Shown one piece after another: positions 44,828 to 54,728 of a stretch of 55,923 nucleotides of DNA. The notes beneath the pieces are model-generated. The model saw nothing but the letters and a program-made list of their open reading frames with translations. It had not been told where the DNA came from and did not search any database. The translations under genes were made by a program, and so were the position numbers. How positions within the stretch are numbered: the first letter of the stretch is position 1; each line of letters begins with the position of its first letter. The DNA is from Candidatus Polarisedimenticolaceae bacterium (lineage in GTDB: Bacteria > Pseudomonadota > Gammaproteobacteria > Chromatiales > Chromatiaceae). The stretch is taken from positions 1-55,923 of the forward strand of contig JAKISI010000014.1 in NCBI GenBank assembly GCA_021648685.1, read 5' to 3'.

Positions 44828-44985
44828 TTCGGTGAATAGAGATCGTAGCGAGGAGCAGCCATTTTGAGTCAGATTTTTCGATCAAATGAGGCGAATATAG
44901 GCCATATTTAACGAATTTGATCGGAAAATCTGGCTGAAATGGCTGTTCCACAGTAGGTCTTCTATTCTCGGACAGCCTCCTAGCC
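44828..44985. repeat. MITE-like nested-palindrome element
   Basis: An inner pair of arms, CAGCCATTTTGAGTCAGATT... and ...AATCTGGCTGAAATGGCTG (about 44860-44946), forms a long stem of about 32 bp. Inside it is a second palindrome around ATATAGGCCATAT. The outer ends GTTCGGTGAATAGA (44828) and TCTATTCTCGGAC (44962) are imperfect inverted repeats. The right end matches 19019-19045. It has no coding capacity. Confidence 0.6.
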
Positions 44986-45013
44986 ACAGATCAACCCGCT
45001 CATGACGCCGGCA

Positions 45014-45280
45014 TCAGCGGCGTTTTCCGCCACGCCCCTTTTTTGGCCGGTCTGGGCCAACGCGAATCAGACTGCCGCCGAATTCACTGCCATCGAGCGC
45101 AGCCATCGCAGCACGGGCTTCGTGCCCTTCCATCTCAATAGTGGCAAAGCCCTTACAATCACCAGAGAAGAGATCTTTTGCCATTTTGAGAGAACGAACC
45201 AGGCCATATTCTGTAAAGAGCGCCGTCACGCTCTCTTCTGTAGCCGATCTGGGGAGACCGCGAACTGAAAGGGTAATCAA
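45014..45280 (-). CDS. Small RRM RNA-binding protein
   Basis: About 88 residues from a TTG at 45280 with AAGG nine bases upstream; a longer open frame to 45337 would add residues unlike the family. One RNA recognition motif covers nearly the whole protein. RNP2-like LSVRGLP is at the start, followed by ATEESVTALFTEYG, RNP1-like KGFATIEM, and LDGSEFGGSLIRV. It ends in a basic tail (RPKKGRGGKRR). Such proteins bind single-stranded RNA and are often cold- or stress-induced. The upstream leader contains a hairpin at 45315-45357. Confidence 0.88.
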   Translation of the reverse strand: MITLSVRGLPRSATEESVTALFTEYGLVRSLKMAKDLFSGDCKGFATIEMEGHEARAAMAALDGSEFGGSLIRVGPDRPKKGRGGKRR

Positions 45281-45314
45281 TGATTTTAACCTTGTGTAGT
45301 ATGTTGATAAATAA

Positions 45315-45357
45315 GCCCGCCCCAATGAGCGAACCATCGCTATAGATCTTGGCGGGC
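45315..45357 (-). promoter_or_regulatory. Structured leader upstream of the RRM gene
   Basis: GCCCGCC (45315-45321) pairs with GGCGGGC (45351-45357), and an inner AGCG / CGCT hairpin sits between them. It begins 35 bases before the RRM start codon on the minus strand. It could be a regulatory 5' UTR fold, or the terminator of pmbA transcription, but there is no T-run. Confidence 0.4.
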
Positions 45358-45529
45358 GCTATGGAACTCGGCTCGAATGCATCTGCCAGGAGACAGTGGA
45401 CGTGAGACGTTACAGACAGGGCCAAGATCATGCAGGCACATCAAGATATATCACGCCAAGCCTAAATGCAAACCAACATGGTATGCAGCGCAGAGAAAGA
45501 AGCCAAACGCCCCCTCCGGCTATAACAAC

Positions 45530-46873
45530 TCAGCTGCCTGCAATGGTCATATTTTCAATCAGCCAGGAGCCGGTTCGAAGGTTTCCCCGGCACTCTTCAT
45601 CGCAGCCTACCGCCAGCAATTGTTGGAACATCTGTTTCAGGTTGCCTGCAATGGTGATCTCTTCAACCGGATATTGGATCTCTCCCTGCTCCACCCAAAA
45701 GCCGCTCGCCCCGCGTGAATAGTCCCCTGTCACCATATTGACGCCATGCCCCATCATTTCGGTTACCAGCAGGCCTCTGTCCATCTTTTTCAGCAGGGCA
45801 TCCAGATCGAGCTCGCCCGGATCTATCGCCAGGTTGCGCACACCACCCGCATTGCCGGTGGTCTGCATGCCCAGTTTTCGCGCTGAGTAGCTACCCAGGA
45901 TGTAGCTTTTGAGTATCCCGTCACGCACCAGATCCTTGCTCTTTGTTGCGACACCCTCACCATCAAAGGCGGCGCTTCCCAACCCTTTCAACAGACGGGG
46001 ATTCTCGTGGATGCGGACAAAATCAGGGAATACCTTTTTATCCAGATGATCCAGCAGGAAGGATGATTTTCGATAGAGCGCTGCGCCACGGATCGCCCCG
46101 GTAAAGCTGCGCAGCAGGCTGGTGGCAACATCCGACTGGAAGATAACCGGTGCTTCACGGGTGCTGATCTTGCGTGCGCCCAGCCGGCTCAAAGCACGCT
46201 GGGCGGCCTTTTGCCCGACAGACTCTGCCGGCTCAAGATCTGTTGCAGCACGCCCAACCGTATACCAGTAGTCCCGCTGCATCGCTTCTGCCTGCTGGCT
46301 GATCACAGCACAACTCAGGCTGTGACGGCTGGTTGGATAACCGCCAACAAAACCATGGCTGTTTCCATAAACATGCAGCCCTGCATGGGTATTTAATGAG
46401 GCCCCTTCTGAATTGACAATGCGGCTATCCAGGCTGCGTGCGGCATCTTCACACTCCTTTCCCAGTTCAATGGCCGCATCCACATCAATACCCCAGGGAT
46501 GGTAGAGTTCCAGATCGGGCAGCTCTTTGGCCATCAGCCGGGAGTCAGCCAGCCCGGAGTAGCGATCCTCGGTGGTGTATTTGGCAATATTGCAGGCGGC
46601 CTTGACGCTATCCCGCACCGCTTGCGGGGTGAGATCAGAGGTGCTGGCCGACCCTTTGCTCTGACCAAAGTAGACGGTGATGCCCAGACCGTTGTCACGG
46701 GTATGTTCAATCGTCTCAACATCGCCCATGCGCACCGTGAGTGACAGCCCGGTATCGCTGCTGACACCGGCTTCCGCCGCACTGGCACCCTGTTTTTTCG
46801 CCTCGGCCAGCAGCTCGGATACCAGCTGTTCCAGCCAGGCTTCGCGCTCCATCATCTCTTTACGATTGCTCAT
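45530..46873 (-). CDS. pmbA: Metalloprotease subunit PmbA/TldE
   Basis: A 447-residue TldE-type protein of the TldD/TldE protease, which trims modified peptides and degrades unfolded proteins. The N-domain has a beta-rich fold (LSLTVRMGDVETIEHTRDNGLGI, split as GDVETIEHTRDNG). The C-domain contains VIFQSDVATSLL, AFDGEGVATKSKDLVRDGIL and MGHGVNMVTGDYSRGASGFW. It lacks HExxxH, as expected for the non-catalytic partner. The ATG has AGGAAA upstream. It lies 14 bp behind tldD on the same strand. Confidence 0.95.
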   Translation of the reverse strand: MSNRKEMMEREAWLEQLVSELLAEAKKQGASAAEAGVSSDTGLSLTVRMGDVETIEHTRDNGLGITVYFGQSKGSASTSDLTPQAVRDSVKAACNIAKYTTEDRYSGLADSRLMAKELPDLELYHPWGIDVDAAIELGKECEDAARSLDSRIVNSEGASLNTHAGLHVYGNSHGFVGGYPTSRHSLSCAVISQQAEAMQRDYWYTVGRAATDLEPAESVGQKAAQRALSRLGARKISTREAPVIFQSDVATSLLRSFTGAIRGAALYRKSSFLLDHLDKKVFPDFVRIHENPRLLKGLGSAAFDGEGVATKSKDLVRDGILKSYILGSYSARKLGMQTTGNAGGVRNLAIDPGELDLDALLKKMDRGLLVTEMMGHGVNMVTGDYSRGASGFWVEQGEIQYPVEEITIAGNLKQMFQQLLAVGCDEECRGNLRTGSWLIENMTIAGS

Positions 46874-46887
46874 CTCTATTTCCTGAT

Positions 46888-48330
46888 TCAGGCGTTGGTT
46901 CCGCCAACGGTCAGCTCATCAATACGCAGTGTGGGCTGGCCGACACCGACTGGGAGGCTCTGCCCCTCTTTGCCACAGACACCCACACCCTGGTCGAGCT
47001 GAAGATCATTCCCCACCATACTGACCTGGGTCAAAATTTCTGGCCCATCACCAATCAGCGTGGCTCCTTTTACCGGACGGGTCACTTTGCCATGCTCGAT
47101 CAGATAGGCCTCGCTGGCAGAGAAGACAAACTTGCCCGAAGTGATATCCACCTGACCGCCACCAAAATTCACTGCATACAGCCCCTTCTCCACCGAGCTG
47201 ATGATCTCCTGCGGATCATGCTTGCCCGGCAGCATGTAGGTATTGGTCATGCGCGGCATCGGCAGATGGGCATAGGATTCACGCCGGCCATTGCCGGTAG
47301 AGGCACAGCCCATCAGGCGGGCATTCATCCTGTCCTGCATATAGCCTTTGAGGATGCCATCCTCAATCAGCACGGTATTTTGTGTCGGCGTCCCCTCATC
47401 ATCCATATTGAGTGAGCCACGGCGTCCGGCAAGGGTGCCGTTATCCACCACGGTGCAGCCCGATGCGGCCACCTTTTCGCCCACACGACCCGCAAATGCT
47501 GAGGTGCCTTTACGGTTAAAATCACCCTCCAGGCCATGTCCGATGGCCTCATGCAGCAGCACGCCGGGCCAGCCTGAGCCAAGCACCACGGTCATGGCAC
47601 CTGCCGGGGCATCCTCTGCCTCCAGATTGACCAGCGCCTGGTTGACCGCATCCCGGGCAAAGCTCAGCGCACGGTCCTGATCGATCAGATAGCTGAAGGC
47701 ATCACGCGCACCGCCGCCACCTGCGCCCTGTTCACGGCGATCACCCTGTTCGGCGATCACGCTGACGCTGAGTCGCACCAGTGGGCGGACATCACCATTC
47801 AGGGTGCCATCACTATTGGCGACCAGCACCACATCATGCGCTGCAACCAGGCTGACGATCACCTGTTTGACTCGCGGATCCTGGCGGCGCGCCTCGGCAT
47901 CCACCTGGCGCAGAAGATCGACCTTCTCCTGCTCGGTGAGGCTGGTTAGCGGGTTGATGGGCGGGTAGAGCTGCTGGGTGGATGGACTCGTTGAGATCCG
48001 GATCGAGCGCTGCTCACCGGCACGGGCAATGGCACGGGCAGTTTTTGCGGCCTCCAGCAGTGCCGGGAGCTGTAGCTCATCGGTATAGGCAAAGCCGGTC
48101 TTCTCGCCACTGATGGCGCGCACACCGGCACCCTGCTCGATGTTGTAGGCTCCCTCTTTGATGATGCCATCTTCCAGCACCCAGGATTCAATGCGACCCG
48201 ATTGAAAATAGATGTCTGCCGCATCGATGCGGTAACTCAGCAGCTGATCCAGCACAGACTCCAGATCACGCTCTTGCAGGCCAGCCGGTTCCAGCAGTAC
48301 GCCACGGGCTATATCAATAAAATCAGGCAT
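46888..48330 (-). CDS. tldD: Metalloprotease TldD
   Basis: A 480-residue catalytic subunit of the TldD/TldE protease. The zinc-binding motif is [11 protein letters not shown] (HExxxH), followed by the conserved CxVxDxG-type stretch and [22 protein letters not shown]. The N-domain has [15 protein letters not shown]. It is directly upstream of pmbA, so the two subunits are made together. Confidence 0.97.
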   Translation of the reverse strand: MPDFIDIARGVLLEPAGLQERDLESVLDQLLSYRIDAADIYFQSGRIESWVLEDGIIKEGAYNIEQGAGVRAISGEKTGFAYTDELQLPALLEAAKTARAIARAGEQRSIRISTSPSTQQLYPPINPLTSLTEQEKVDLLRQVDAEARRQDPRVKQVIVSLVAAHDVVLVANSDGTLNGDVRPLVRLSVSVIAEQGDRREQGAGGGGARDAFSYLIDQDRALSFARDAVNQALVNLEAEDAPAGAMTVVLGSGWPGVLLHEAIGHGLEGDFNRKGTSAFAGRVGEKVAASGCTVVDNGTLAGRRGSLNMDDEGTPTQNTVLIEDGILKGYMQDRMNARLMGCASTGNGRRESYAHLPMPRMTNTYMLPGKHDPQEIISSVEKGLYAVNFGGGQVDITSGKFVFSASEAYLIEHGKVTRPVKGATLIGDGPEILTQVSMVGNDLQLDQGVGVCGKEGQSLPVGVGQPTLRIDELTVGGTNA

Positions 48331-48402
48331 AATCTCTATTTGGGACAGTATGGGAGAGGCCGCTTTTGCAGGCAGCCCGTCACGGTGGAGTAGGTAGCGC
48401 AG

Positions 48403-49236
48403 CTATAAGCGACAGTAGAGCTGGCGATGGTCCAGCGCAGGAAAGCTGCGCCGGATGGAGCGGAGACCCTCGATATCCAGCGGCGCGGTGACCGCACCTG
48501 CACCTGACGGCAGCTCCGCAAGAAGTGTCCCCCAGGGGCCAACGATCATGCTGTGGCCGTAGGTCTCCCGGCCATTGATGTGAAATCCACCCTGAGCCGC
48601 TGCAATCATGTAGCAGAGATTCTCTACCGCACGCGCTCGCACCAGGATCTCCCAGTGCGCCTTGCCGGTGATGGCGGTAAACGAGGCCGGCAGCGCCAGT
48701 ATATCCATCCCCTCATCCAGCATGTGCCGAAACATCTCCGGAAACCGCAGGTCATAGCAGACGGCTATACCCAGGCGGCCAAAGGGGGTATCCAGCACCA
48801 CAGCCTTTTCCCCAGGCTCAATGGTTTCGGATTCACTGTAGCGCTCATTCGCCTCGACCAGATTGACATCGAAGAGGTGTATCTTGTCGTAGCGAGCCAC
48901 TCGCTTGCCCTGGTCATCATAGACCATACAGGCGGCACGAATCTTGTTCGGGTCATCGGCCTCCAGCGGCACCGTGCCACCCACCAGCCAGATACCGAGG
49001 CGTTTGGCGATCTGGGCCAGAAAATCCTGCATCGGCCCCTCGCCATCTCTCTCACGCAGCGCCAGCTTGTCCTGTTCGGTCTCACCCATAAAGGCAAAAT
49101 TTTCAGGCAATACCACAAGGCCTGCACCTGCGTCGGCGGCATCCACAACCAGCCGCTCTGCCTCCAGCAGATTGGCGCCAACATTCGGCCCGCTGGCCAT
49201 CTGGATTGCTGCAATTTTGTTTTGTATTTCAGTCAT
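48403..49236 (-). CDS. Nitrilase-family amidohydrolase (Nit1/Nit2 type)
   Basis: A 277-residue carbon-nitrogen hydrolase. The catalytic triad is visible: Glu45 in VVLPENFAFMG, Lys118 in RYDKIHLFD and Cys160 in GIAVCYDLRFPE. The close match to Nit1/YbeM-like enzymes suggests hydrolysis of deaminated glutathione or omega-amides as metabolite repair, but the substrate is not certain. It lies between yhdP and tldD, its usual place in gammaproteobacteria. Confidence 0.93.
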   Translation of the reverse strand: MTEIQNKIAAIQMASGPNVGANLLEAERLVVDAADAGAGLVVLPENFAFMGETEQDKLALRERDGEGPMQDFLAQIAKRLGIWLVGGTVPLEADDPNKIRAACMVYDDQGKRVARYDKIHLFDVNLVEANERYSESETIEPGEKAVVLDTPFGRLGIAVCYDLRFPEMFRHMLDEGMDILALPASFTAITGKAHWEILVRARAVENLCYMIAAAQGGFHINGRETYGHSMIVGPWGTLLAELPSGAGAVTAPLDIEGLRSIRRSFPALDHRQLYCRL

Positions 49237-49321
49237 TAATTGTTAACGTGGTAGTCGCTGCACGGCAGCTGTTTCTGGTGGCAGTGCAGAGGATAACATA
49301 AAGCACCCAGGGAGACGCATT

Positions 49322-52300
49322 CTACTCCGAAGCAGCGGCACCGCCGGGCGGGTTTTCCGGCAGGTTCGTATCCTTTGGGAGGCCAAAAAAGAGGCTCTCT
49401 TTCTCTGATATTTCCGGCTCATCCCAACTGCCAACAACCGTATATTGGTAGCTTGTGATCTTGTCCAGCTCATCCCCCATCAGGCTCCGCGCCAGGAGCA
49501 TGGCAACGCCGGCAGCCGGGTTGGCAATGGCTGTGGCCAGGTTAACCGAGGAGGAGACCTGCGGTGCAACCACAATGGTCTGATCAATATCCCGTTTGAC
49601 CAACCCCACCCGGCCAAGGATCAGGATCTTGGCTGCCGGCCCATTGATCTGAAAACCCTTTGTGATGGCATTGCCGTTCTTAAATTCAAAACTGCCCAGC
49701 ATACGGTCAAAGCCAAAACCCTTGGCATAGATGTCACTAAAATCAAGTGTCAGGCGTCGCAGAAACAGGGAGGGATTGAGATTCAGCAGCCCAAAGATGC
49801 GCCCAATACCGGGGTCAACATCCAGGATACTGCCCTTGCCGATATCCACGCTCAGCTCCCCTTTCAGACTCTGCATGCTGACACGGTGCGGCCCACCCTG
49901 CCAGTTGAACCCCCCCTCAATCCTGGCTTCAGCACCCTGAATGTTATGGGTGATATTCATATCTGTCAGCAGATCCCCCGCCTTTGGGAGCACAAGGTGA
50001 AACTTCAGCGCTGTTTCAGGCTCCTTCTGTGATCCCTGAACCCATTTGCCACTGGCGGTCAGTGTCAATCGCTCAGATTTTATCTCCATCTGTTTCAGCA
50101 AAAGTCCCTCTGGGTCTTTGTCGACCGTCAATATCACCCTCCCAAGGTTCTGCCCGTTGACGATCACCTGCTCGCTCTTCAGGTGCAGCGCGGGAAAATC
50201 ACGGGGGTCTAAAAACACCCCCTGTTCCGGAACAGGGGGCACCTGCCGCGTCGCAGCCCTCCCCTCATCCTCCTTCGGCTTGTAATTCAACTCGATGCGA
50301 TTCATCCGCAATGAGAGCGTACCGTTCTTTAAATCTGCAGGGATGGTCAGATCCCCATCAAACATGCTGGTGGCGACAGGCCCGGTCCACTCCCCATTAT
50401 CCTGTTTCAGCTGCACCTCTACATCATTCAGTGTCAGCTCATCACTATGCAGCTGCTGAATGGCAATATCGACAACCGAGAAGGGAACGCGACCCGCGGC
50501 ACCCGAGGCAGCCGGCTCCTCTGCCCTCTCCAGCCAGGGCGTCAGATCAAACTCATCCAGCCGGGCATACAGGCGCAACCCATCCGCCTCCGGCAGCACG
50601 GCCTTCTCCCCACCCAGCCGCAGTTCACCGCGTTGCAGCATGCCGGGGGCATCCAGATCCAGCAACAGGGAGAAGTCAAGGGTGTCGCCATAGCGTCCCT
50701 GCACGGGTTGCAGTGGGGCACCGCCGAGGACGGTGGAGAGCTGCAGATGACGCAGATCCGCCGCTTTTTTGCCCAGTGGCGCAGGGAGATCAACCGCTAT
50801 GCCGACAAGATCCGAGGCCACGGAGATCAGCACCGGCGCATCGGATTGAGCCACTTTATTGGGTATATCCAACTGCAACGTCCAGTTCGCTGTCCCATCG
50901 AGCAGGTTCAGCCCCATACCGGGAAAACGCTCGGCCAGCGTGGTCATCGGCAGATAGGCTCTGGCCGTGACCTGTGTGGCATCCGGCATGGCCGGTGAGG
51001 CTTGCAGGTCGACATGCACCGCTGTGTCTAACACCTGTGTCTGGATATCTTCGGCTCGAATACCCTCCTCATCAAACCGCAGATCACCCCGCATCTTTAC
51101 CAGTGAGAGCTGCCAATCATTCAGATGCAGTGTCGAGTCTTTAAAACGCACCCGGCCATCGATACGAAACGGCTGGGGATCAGCATCACTCAGCGGGATG
51201 GCAAGATCCACCGTCACCTGCGCATCCCCCTCTGCCCGCATACCAGCCACTGTGGCGGAAAAATCCTCTGCCAGCGGGGTTTCGCGCAGCAGCCTCAGGC
51301 TGTCACTGAGTGTGCCATTCACCTGACCCGCAAGTTTGAACGGGGTGCTTTCGGAGAGCTGGCCGATCCAGCCATGCGCCTGCTGGATCTCGCTGTTGAG
51401 GATCTTGCCATCCACGATCCAGGCATCGAAACGGTCATCCAGGAAGCGCACCTCGGTTGCGACCTCCTCCAGCCGCGGCCAGCCTGGAAAGTAGTCGAGC
51501 ACCAGATCCTCAACCCCAAACAGCACCTCAAAGCGCCCCTTGTGGTTGCTGTATGGGAAGTCACGAAGCTGTCCGCGCACCACACAGCTGCCAGAGGTCA
51601 GATGGCCACTGACCAGCGCCCGATCAAGCCAGCTAACCACCTCATCATCCATGATGCCAACCGGCAGATAGTGGCGGGTGCTGGATACCGTGCCATTGGC
51701 GAAGTCGGTTTGCAGATCCAGAAAGATGGATTGCTCCGATGCGGTCGGGATATCCATCAACAGCCGGGTGCGGGTCTCAAGGTCGCTGTTGATGGCGATC
51801 AGCTCATCGGAATGGAGACGCCAGCCGGCATCCGGCAGCCGCTCCCACTGCAACAGGCCGCTCAGTTGTTGCAGTTGAAACGGCGCACGAAACAGCCCCT
51901 TGAAATCGAGCTGCACCTGCTGGCTATCCAGCAGCACAGCCCCGCTGGCCGGGTCGGCCTCCAGCCGGCCAGAGAGGTGTTTTATCCCGGGAATATCACT
52001 CCAGGGCAGGATCTGTAGATCATTGAAGCGGCCACTGATCCGCCAGTCCGGGGTATCCGTGGTGCGGTCATAATCCATGCTCAGCTGCGTGATCAGCGCC
52101 TGGGGCTGCAACCCGGCCAGGGCATCGAATGCGCCTTCAGCCAGCGGCAGGATGGCCGCCACGGCACGCGCATCAGCAAGCTGCAGTGCATCCAGCTCCA
52201 TGCGCAGGACGCGGCGCTGACTGACAATACTCAGGTTGCTCTTCTGCCCGGATTCGCCCGCTTGCTGAAATTGAATGTCGGCTGCATCAAAACGCCAGCC

Positions 52301-53221
52301 CTGATCCTCTCTGCGCCACTGAAAACGGCCTGCCAGCTGCTCCACATTCAGCGACTGCGGCCGGGGGCGCTGCTGGTGCAACAGCTGGAGCTCTTGCAAC
52401 TCAAGCCGTCCCAGCAGCTGATCCAGCGACCCGGCTTGCCAGCGACCCCACAGCTCAAAACCTGCCCGGCCCTGTTGCAGAAGATAATGTTCAGGTTGAT
52501 AGGGTTGGAGCAGCGCAGGCAGCAGCAGATTGTCGCTGGCAACATAGAATCGAGCCACCCAGCTATCAGGGCTGCCCGGCCTCCCCGTGGCATCCACGGA
52601 GAGCCGCACCCGGCCCGCACCCTCAGGCAGATCCAGCTCCACATCAATCTGGTGGCGCTCACCATCATGCGCAAACTGCGCCTGGATCAGATGGAGGCGC
52701 AGTGGCTTTTGGCCGAGCAACTGGTCATCCCAGAGCAGCTTGCTATCTTGCAGGGATAGACGCCACGGCAGCAGCATTGCTGTCTCAGCGTGCCCCGGAG
52801 AGGCTGGAGAGGCACCCAGGCCGACAATCGCCACTGAGCCATCAGCACGCCGTTCAACACGCAACGTCGCACCCACAATGGTGATTTGACGCGGAACCGC
52901 AACCCCGGTCAGTAGCGCATCGAGCAGACCAAAGTCGAAGCGGATCTGTGCAAACTGGAGTGATTTGCGGCCATCGGCATCCAGCAGTGCGGCATCCTGC
53001 AATATCAGCTGTGGGCCAAACCCCCGCCAGCGCAGGCTCATGCTGGAGATCTGAACCGGCTGACCCAGTGCCTCTTCGGCCCATACGATCGCCTGATTGC
53101 GGTAGGCTGAAAGTTCCGGCAGCACCACTCTGGCCACAGCGACCAGTATCCCGGTGAGCACCACCAATAAAAGAAAAATCTGCCAGAGTTTGACAGTTAT
53201 GGCTTTGGCCAGCCGAATCAT
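49322..53221 (-). CDS. yhdP: YhdP/AsmA-like envelope protein
   Basis: A 1299-residue protein with one N-terminal transmembrane helix (about 12-34) and a very long periplasmic beta-rich body. The body includes a DUF3971 region (about 350-800) and an AsmA-like C-terminal domain (about 1000-1250, DVDPGIGRIFGLLNLNPSLFLRRLTLDF split as GIGRIFGLLNL and LRRLTLDFSD). YhdP and its AsmA-like relatives form bridge-like structures that carry phospholipids from the inner to the outer membrane. Its length matches the family. It follows rng by 21 bp and probably shares its transcript. Confidence 0.95.
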   Translation of the reverse strand: MIRLAKAITVKLWQIFLLLVVLTGILVAVARVVLPELSAYRNQAIVWAEEALGQPVQISSMSLRWRGFGPQLILQDAALLDADGRKSLQFAQIRFDFGLLDALLTGVAVPRQITIVGATLRVERRADGSVAIVGLGASPASPGHAETAMLLPWRLSLQDSKLLWDDQLLGQKPLRLHLIQAQFAHDGERHQIDVELDLPEGAGRVRLSVDATGRPGSPDSWVARFYVASDNLLLPALLQPYQPEHYLLQQGRAGFELWGRWQAGSLDQLLGRLELQELQLLHQQRPRPQSLNVEQLAGRFQWRREDQGWRFDAADIQFQQAGESGQKSNLSIVSQRRVLRMELDALQLADARAVAAILPLAEGAFDALAGLQPQALITQLSMDYDRTTDTPDWRISGRFNDLQILPWSDIPGIKHLSGRLEADPASGAVLLDSQQVQLDFKGLFRAPFQLQQLSGLLQWERLPDAGWRLHSDELIAINSDLETRTRLLMDIPTASEQSIFLDLQTDFANGTVSSTRHYLPVGIMDDEVVSWLDRALVSGHLTSGSCVVRGQLRDFPYSNHKGRFEVLFGVEDLVLDYFPGWPRLEEVATEVRFLDDRFDAWIVDGKILNSEIQQAHGWIGQLSESTPFKLAGQVNGTLSDSLRLLRETPLAEDFSATVAGMRAEGDAQVTVDLAIPLSDADPQPFRIDGRVRFKDSTLHLNDWQLSLVKMRGDLRFDEEGIRAEDIQTQVLDTAVHVDLQASPAMPDATQVTARAYLPMTTLAERFPGMGLNLLDGTANWTLQLDIPNKVAQSDAPVLISVASDLVGIAVDLPAPLGKKAADLRHLQLSTVLGGAPLQPVQGRYGDTLDFSLLLDLDAPGMLQRGELRLGGEKAVLPEADGLRLYARLDEFDLTPWLERAEEPAASGAAGRVPFSVVDIAIQQLHSDELTLNDVEVQLKQDNGEWTGPVATSMFDGDLTIPADLKNGTLSLRMNRIELNYKPKEDEGRAATRQVPPVPEQGVFLDPRDFPALHLKSEQVIVNGQNLGRVILTVDKDPEGLLLKQMEIKSERLTLTASGKWVQGSQKEPETALKFHLVLPKAGDLLTDMNITHNIQGAEARIEGGFNWQGGPHRVSMQSLKGELSVDIGKGSILDVDPGIGRIFGLLNLNPSLFLRRLTLDFSDIYAKGFGFDRMLGSFEFKNGNAITKGFQINGPAAKILILGRVGLVKRDIDQTIVVAPQVSSSVNLATAIANPAAGVAMLLARSLMGDELDKITSYQYTVVGSWDEPEISEKESLFFGLPKDTNLPENPPGGAAASE

Positions 53222-53242
53222 GGCTTGTCTCTGGCCGCTGTT

Positions 53243-54703
53243 TTAGATGAGCACCACATCAAAATGCTCTTGGGTATAGAGAGACTCAACCTGCAGGCGG
53301 ATATTTTTGCCAATGAAGTCGCTCAATTCAGCCAGGCTTGCTGAATCCTCATCCAGCAGGCGGTCGATCACCTCCTGCGAGGCCAGAACCAGCAGGGAGT
53401 CTACATCGAACTGACGCGCCTCCCGCAGGATCTCACGGAATATCTCGTAGCAGGTGGTCTCCGCCGTCTTGAGAAAGCCGCTGCCCTTGCAGCAGGGGCA
53501 GGGCTCGCACAATACATGCTCCAGCGACTCGCGCGTGCGCTTGCGTGTCATCTCCACCAGCCCCAGTGCGGAGACCTCTGTGATGGCTGTTTTGGCGTGG
53601 TCTCTGGCCAGATATTTCTCCAGTGCGCGCATCACCTGGCGCTTGTGCTCTCCATCCGCCATATCAATGAAGTCGATAATGATAATGCCGCCCAGGTTGC
53701 GCAGGCGCAGCTGTCGGCACAGGGTCTGCACCGCTTCGAGATTGGTTTTGAAGATGGTCTCATCCAGATTACGGTGTCCGACAAAACCTCCGGTATTCAC
53801 ATCAATGGTGGTCATTGCCTCGGTCTGATCAATCACCAGATGGCCGCCTGATTTAAGATCCACTTTCCGCTGTAGCGCCTTTTGCAGCTCATCCTCAACG
53901 CCATAGAGATCAAAGATCGGGCGCTCGCCCGGATAGTACTCAATGCGGGAGCTGACTTCGGGAATAAATCTGCCCGCAAACTCCACTGCCCGCTTGCAAC
54001 TCCCACGCGAATCAATCTTTATCTTTTCGATATCATCACTCACCATATCGCGCAGCGCCCGCATGGCCAGCGGCAGATCCTCATGTATCAGCTCCTGAAA
54101 ACCGGCTTTGCTGCGGCGCTCTTCAATTGAGGCCCAGACGCGGTTGAGATAGAGCACATCCACTCGCAGCGCCTCCCGGCTGGCACCCTCAGCAGCGGTT
54201 CGTGCAATGAAGCCGCCCTGCACCTCCAGCTCCTCCTTCAGCTCGCCCAGGATGGTGCGCAGCCGCTGGCGCTCCTCCTCATTGTCGATCCGCTGCGAGA
54301 CACCCTCATTTTCAAGCGAGGGGATAAATACCAGGAAACGGGAGGGAATAGAGAGGTCTGTTGTCAACCTTGCCCCCTTGGTGCCCAGCGGGTCTTTCAC
54401 CACCTGGACGATCACTTCGCCCCCCTCCCGCACCAGCTCGGTGATATTGGGCGCAGGCGCGTCGCTATTGCTGCGGCCGCGTACGATATCCGAGGCGTGC
54501 AGAAAGGCGGCTCGCTCCAGCCCGATCTCCACAAAGGCAGCCTGCATGCCTGGCAGCACACGGCACACCTTGCCCTTGTAGATGTTGCCGACCAGCCCGC
54601 GCCGTCGGGCACGTTCGATGATCACCTCTTGCAGCACGCCATTCTCCAGCAGCGCCACACGGGTTTCAGGCGGGGTTACATTGATTAGGATCTCTTCACT
54701 CAT
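53243..54703 (-). CDS. rng: Ribonuclease G
   Basis: A 486-residue single-strand endoribonuclease that processes 16S rRNA 5' ends and decays mRNA. The N-terminal S1-like domain (about 35-120: GNIYKGKVCRVLPGMQAAFVEIGL split as GNIYKGKVCRVLPGM and AAFVEIGLERAAFLH) precedes the catalytic RNase E/G core. The core has the metal-binding Asp in TTIDVNTG and IIIDFIDM. The zinc-link CEPCPCCKGSG holds the dimer. No RNase E-type C-terminal scaffold is present, so this is RNase G. It lies 25 bp downstream of maf. Confidence 0.97.
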   Translation of the reverse strand: MSEEILINVTPPETRVALLENGVLQEVIIERARRRGLVGNIYKGKVCRVLPGMQAAFVEIGLERAAFLHASDIVRGRSNSDAPAPNITELVREGGEVIVQVVKDPLGTKGARLTTDLSIPSRFLVFIPSLENEGVSQRIDNEEERQRLRTILGELKEELEVQGGFIARTAAEGASREALRVDVLYLNRVWASIEERRSKAGFQELIHEDLPLAMRALRDMVSDDIEKIKIDSRGSCKRAVEFAGRFIPEVSSRIEYYPGERPIFDLYGVEDELQKALQRKVDLKSGGHLVIDQTEAMTTIDVNTGGFVGHRNLDETIFKTNLEAVQTLCRQLRLRNLGGIIIIDFIDMADGEHKRQVMRALEKYLARDHAKTAITEVSALGLVEMTRKRTRESLEHVLCEPCPCCKGSGFLKTAETTCYEIFREILREARQFDVDSLLVLASQEVIDRLLDEDSASLAELSDFIGKNIRLQVESLYTQEHFDVVLI

Positions 54704-54728
54704 AAATATTATGGCCAGTACGCTGAAT

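Larger units (their letters stand above)
44307..45013. other. Gene-free region of about 700 bp
   Basis: No convincing gene was found on either strand. The left 390 bp contain the likely promoter region of the peroxidase gene (44307-44400) and otherwise unremarkable sequence. The right half holds the 62-bp hairpin and the MITE-like element. Short open frames here run through the palindromes and lack ribosome sites. Confidence 0.7.

Noticed and set aside
44769-44987. A 72-codon minus-strand open frame at 44.8 kb
   Set aside because: It runs through the nested palindromes of the MITE-like element and has no ribosome site.
49243-49473. A 76-codon open frame overlapping the end of yhdP
   Set aside because: It lies mostly inside the yhdP C-terminus in another frame and shows no coding character.
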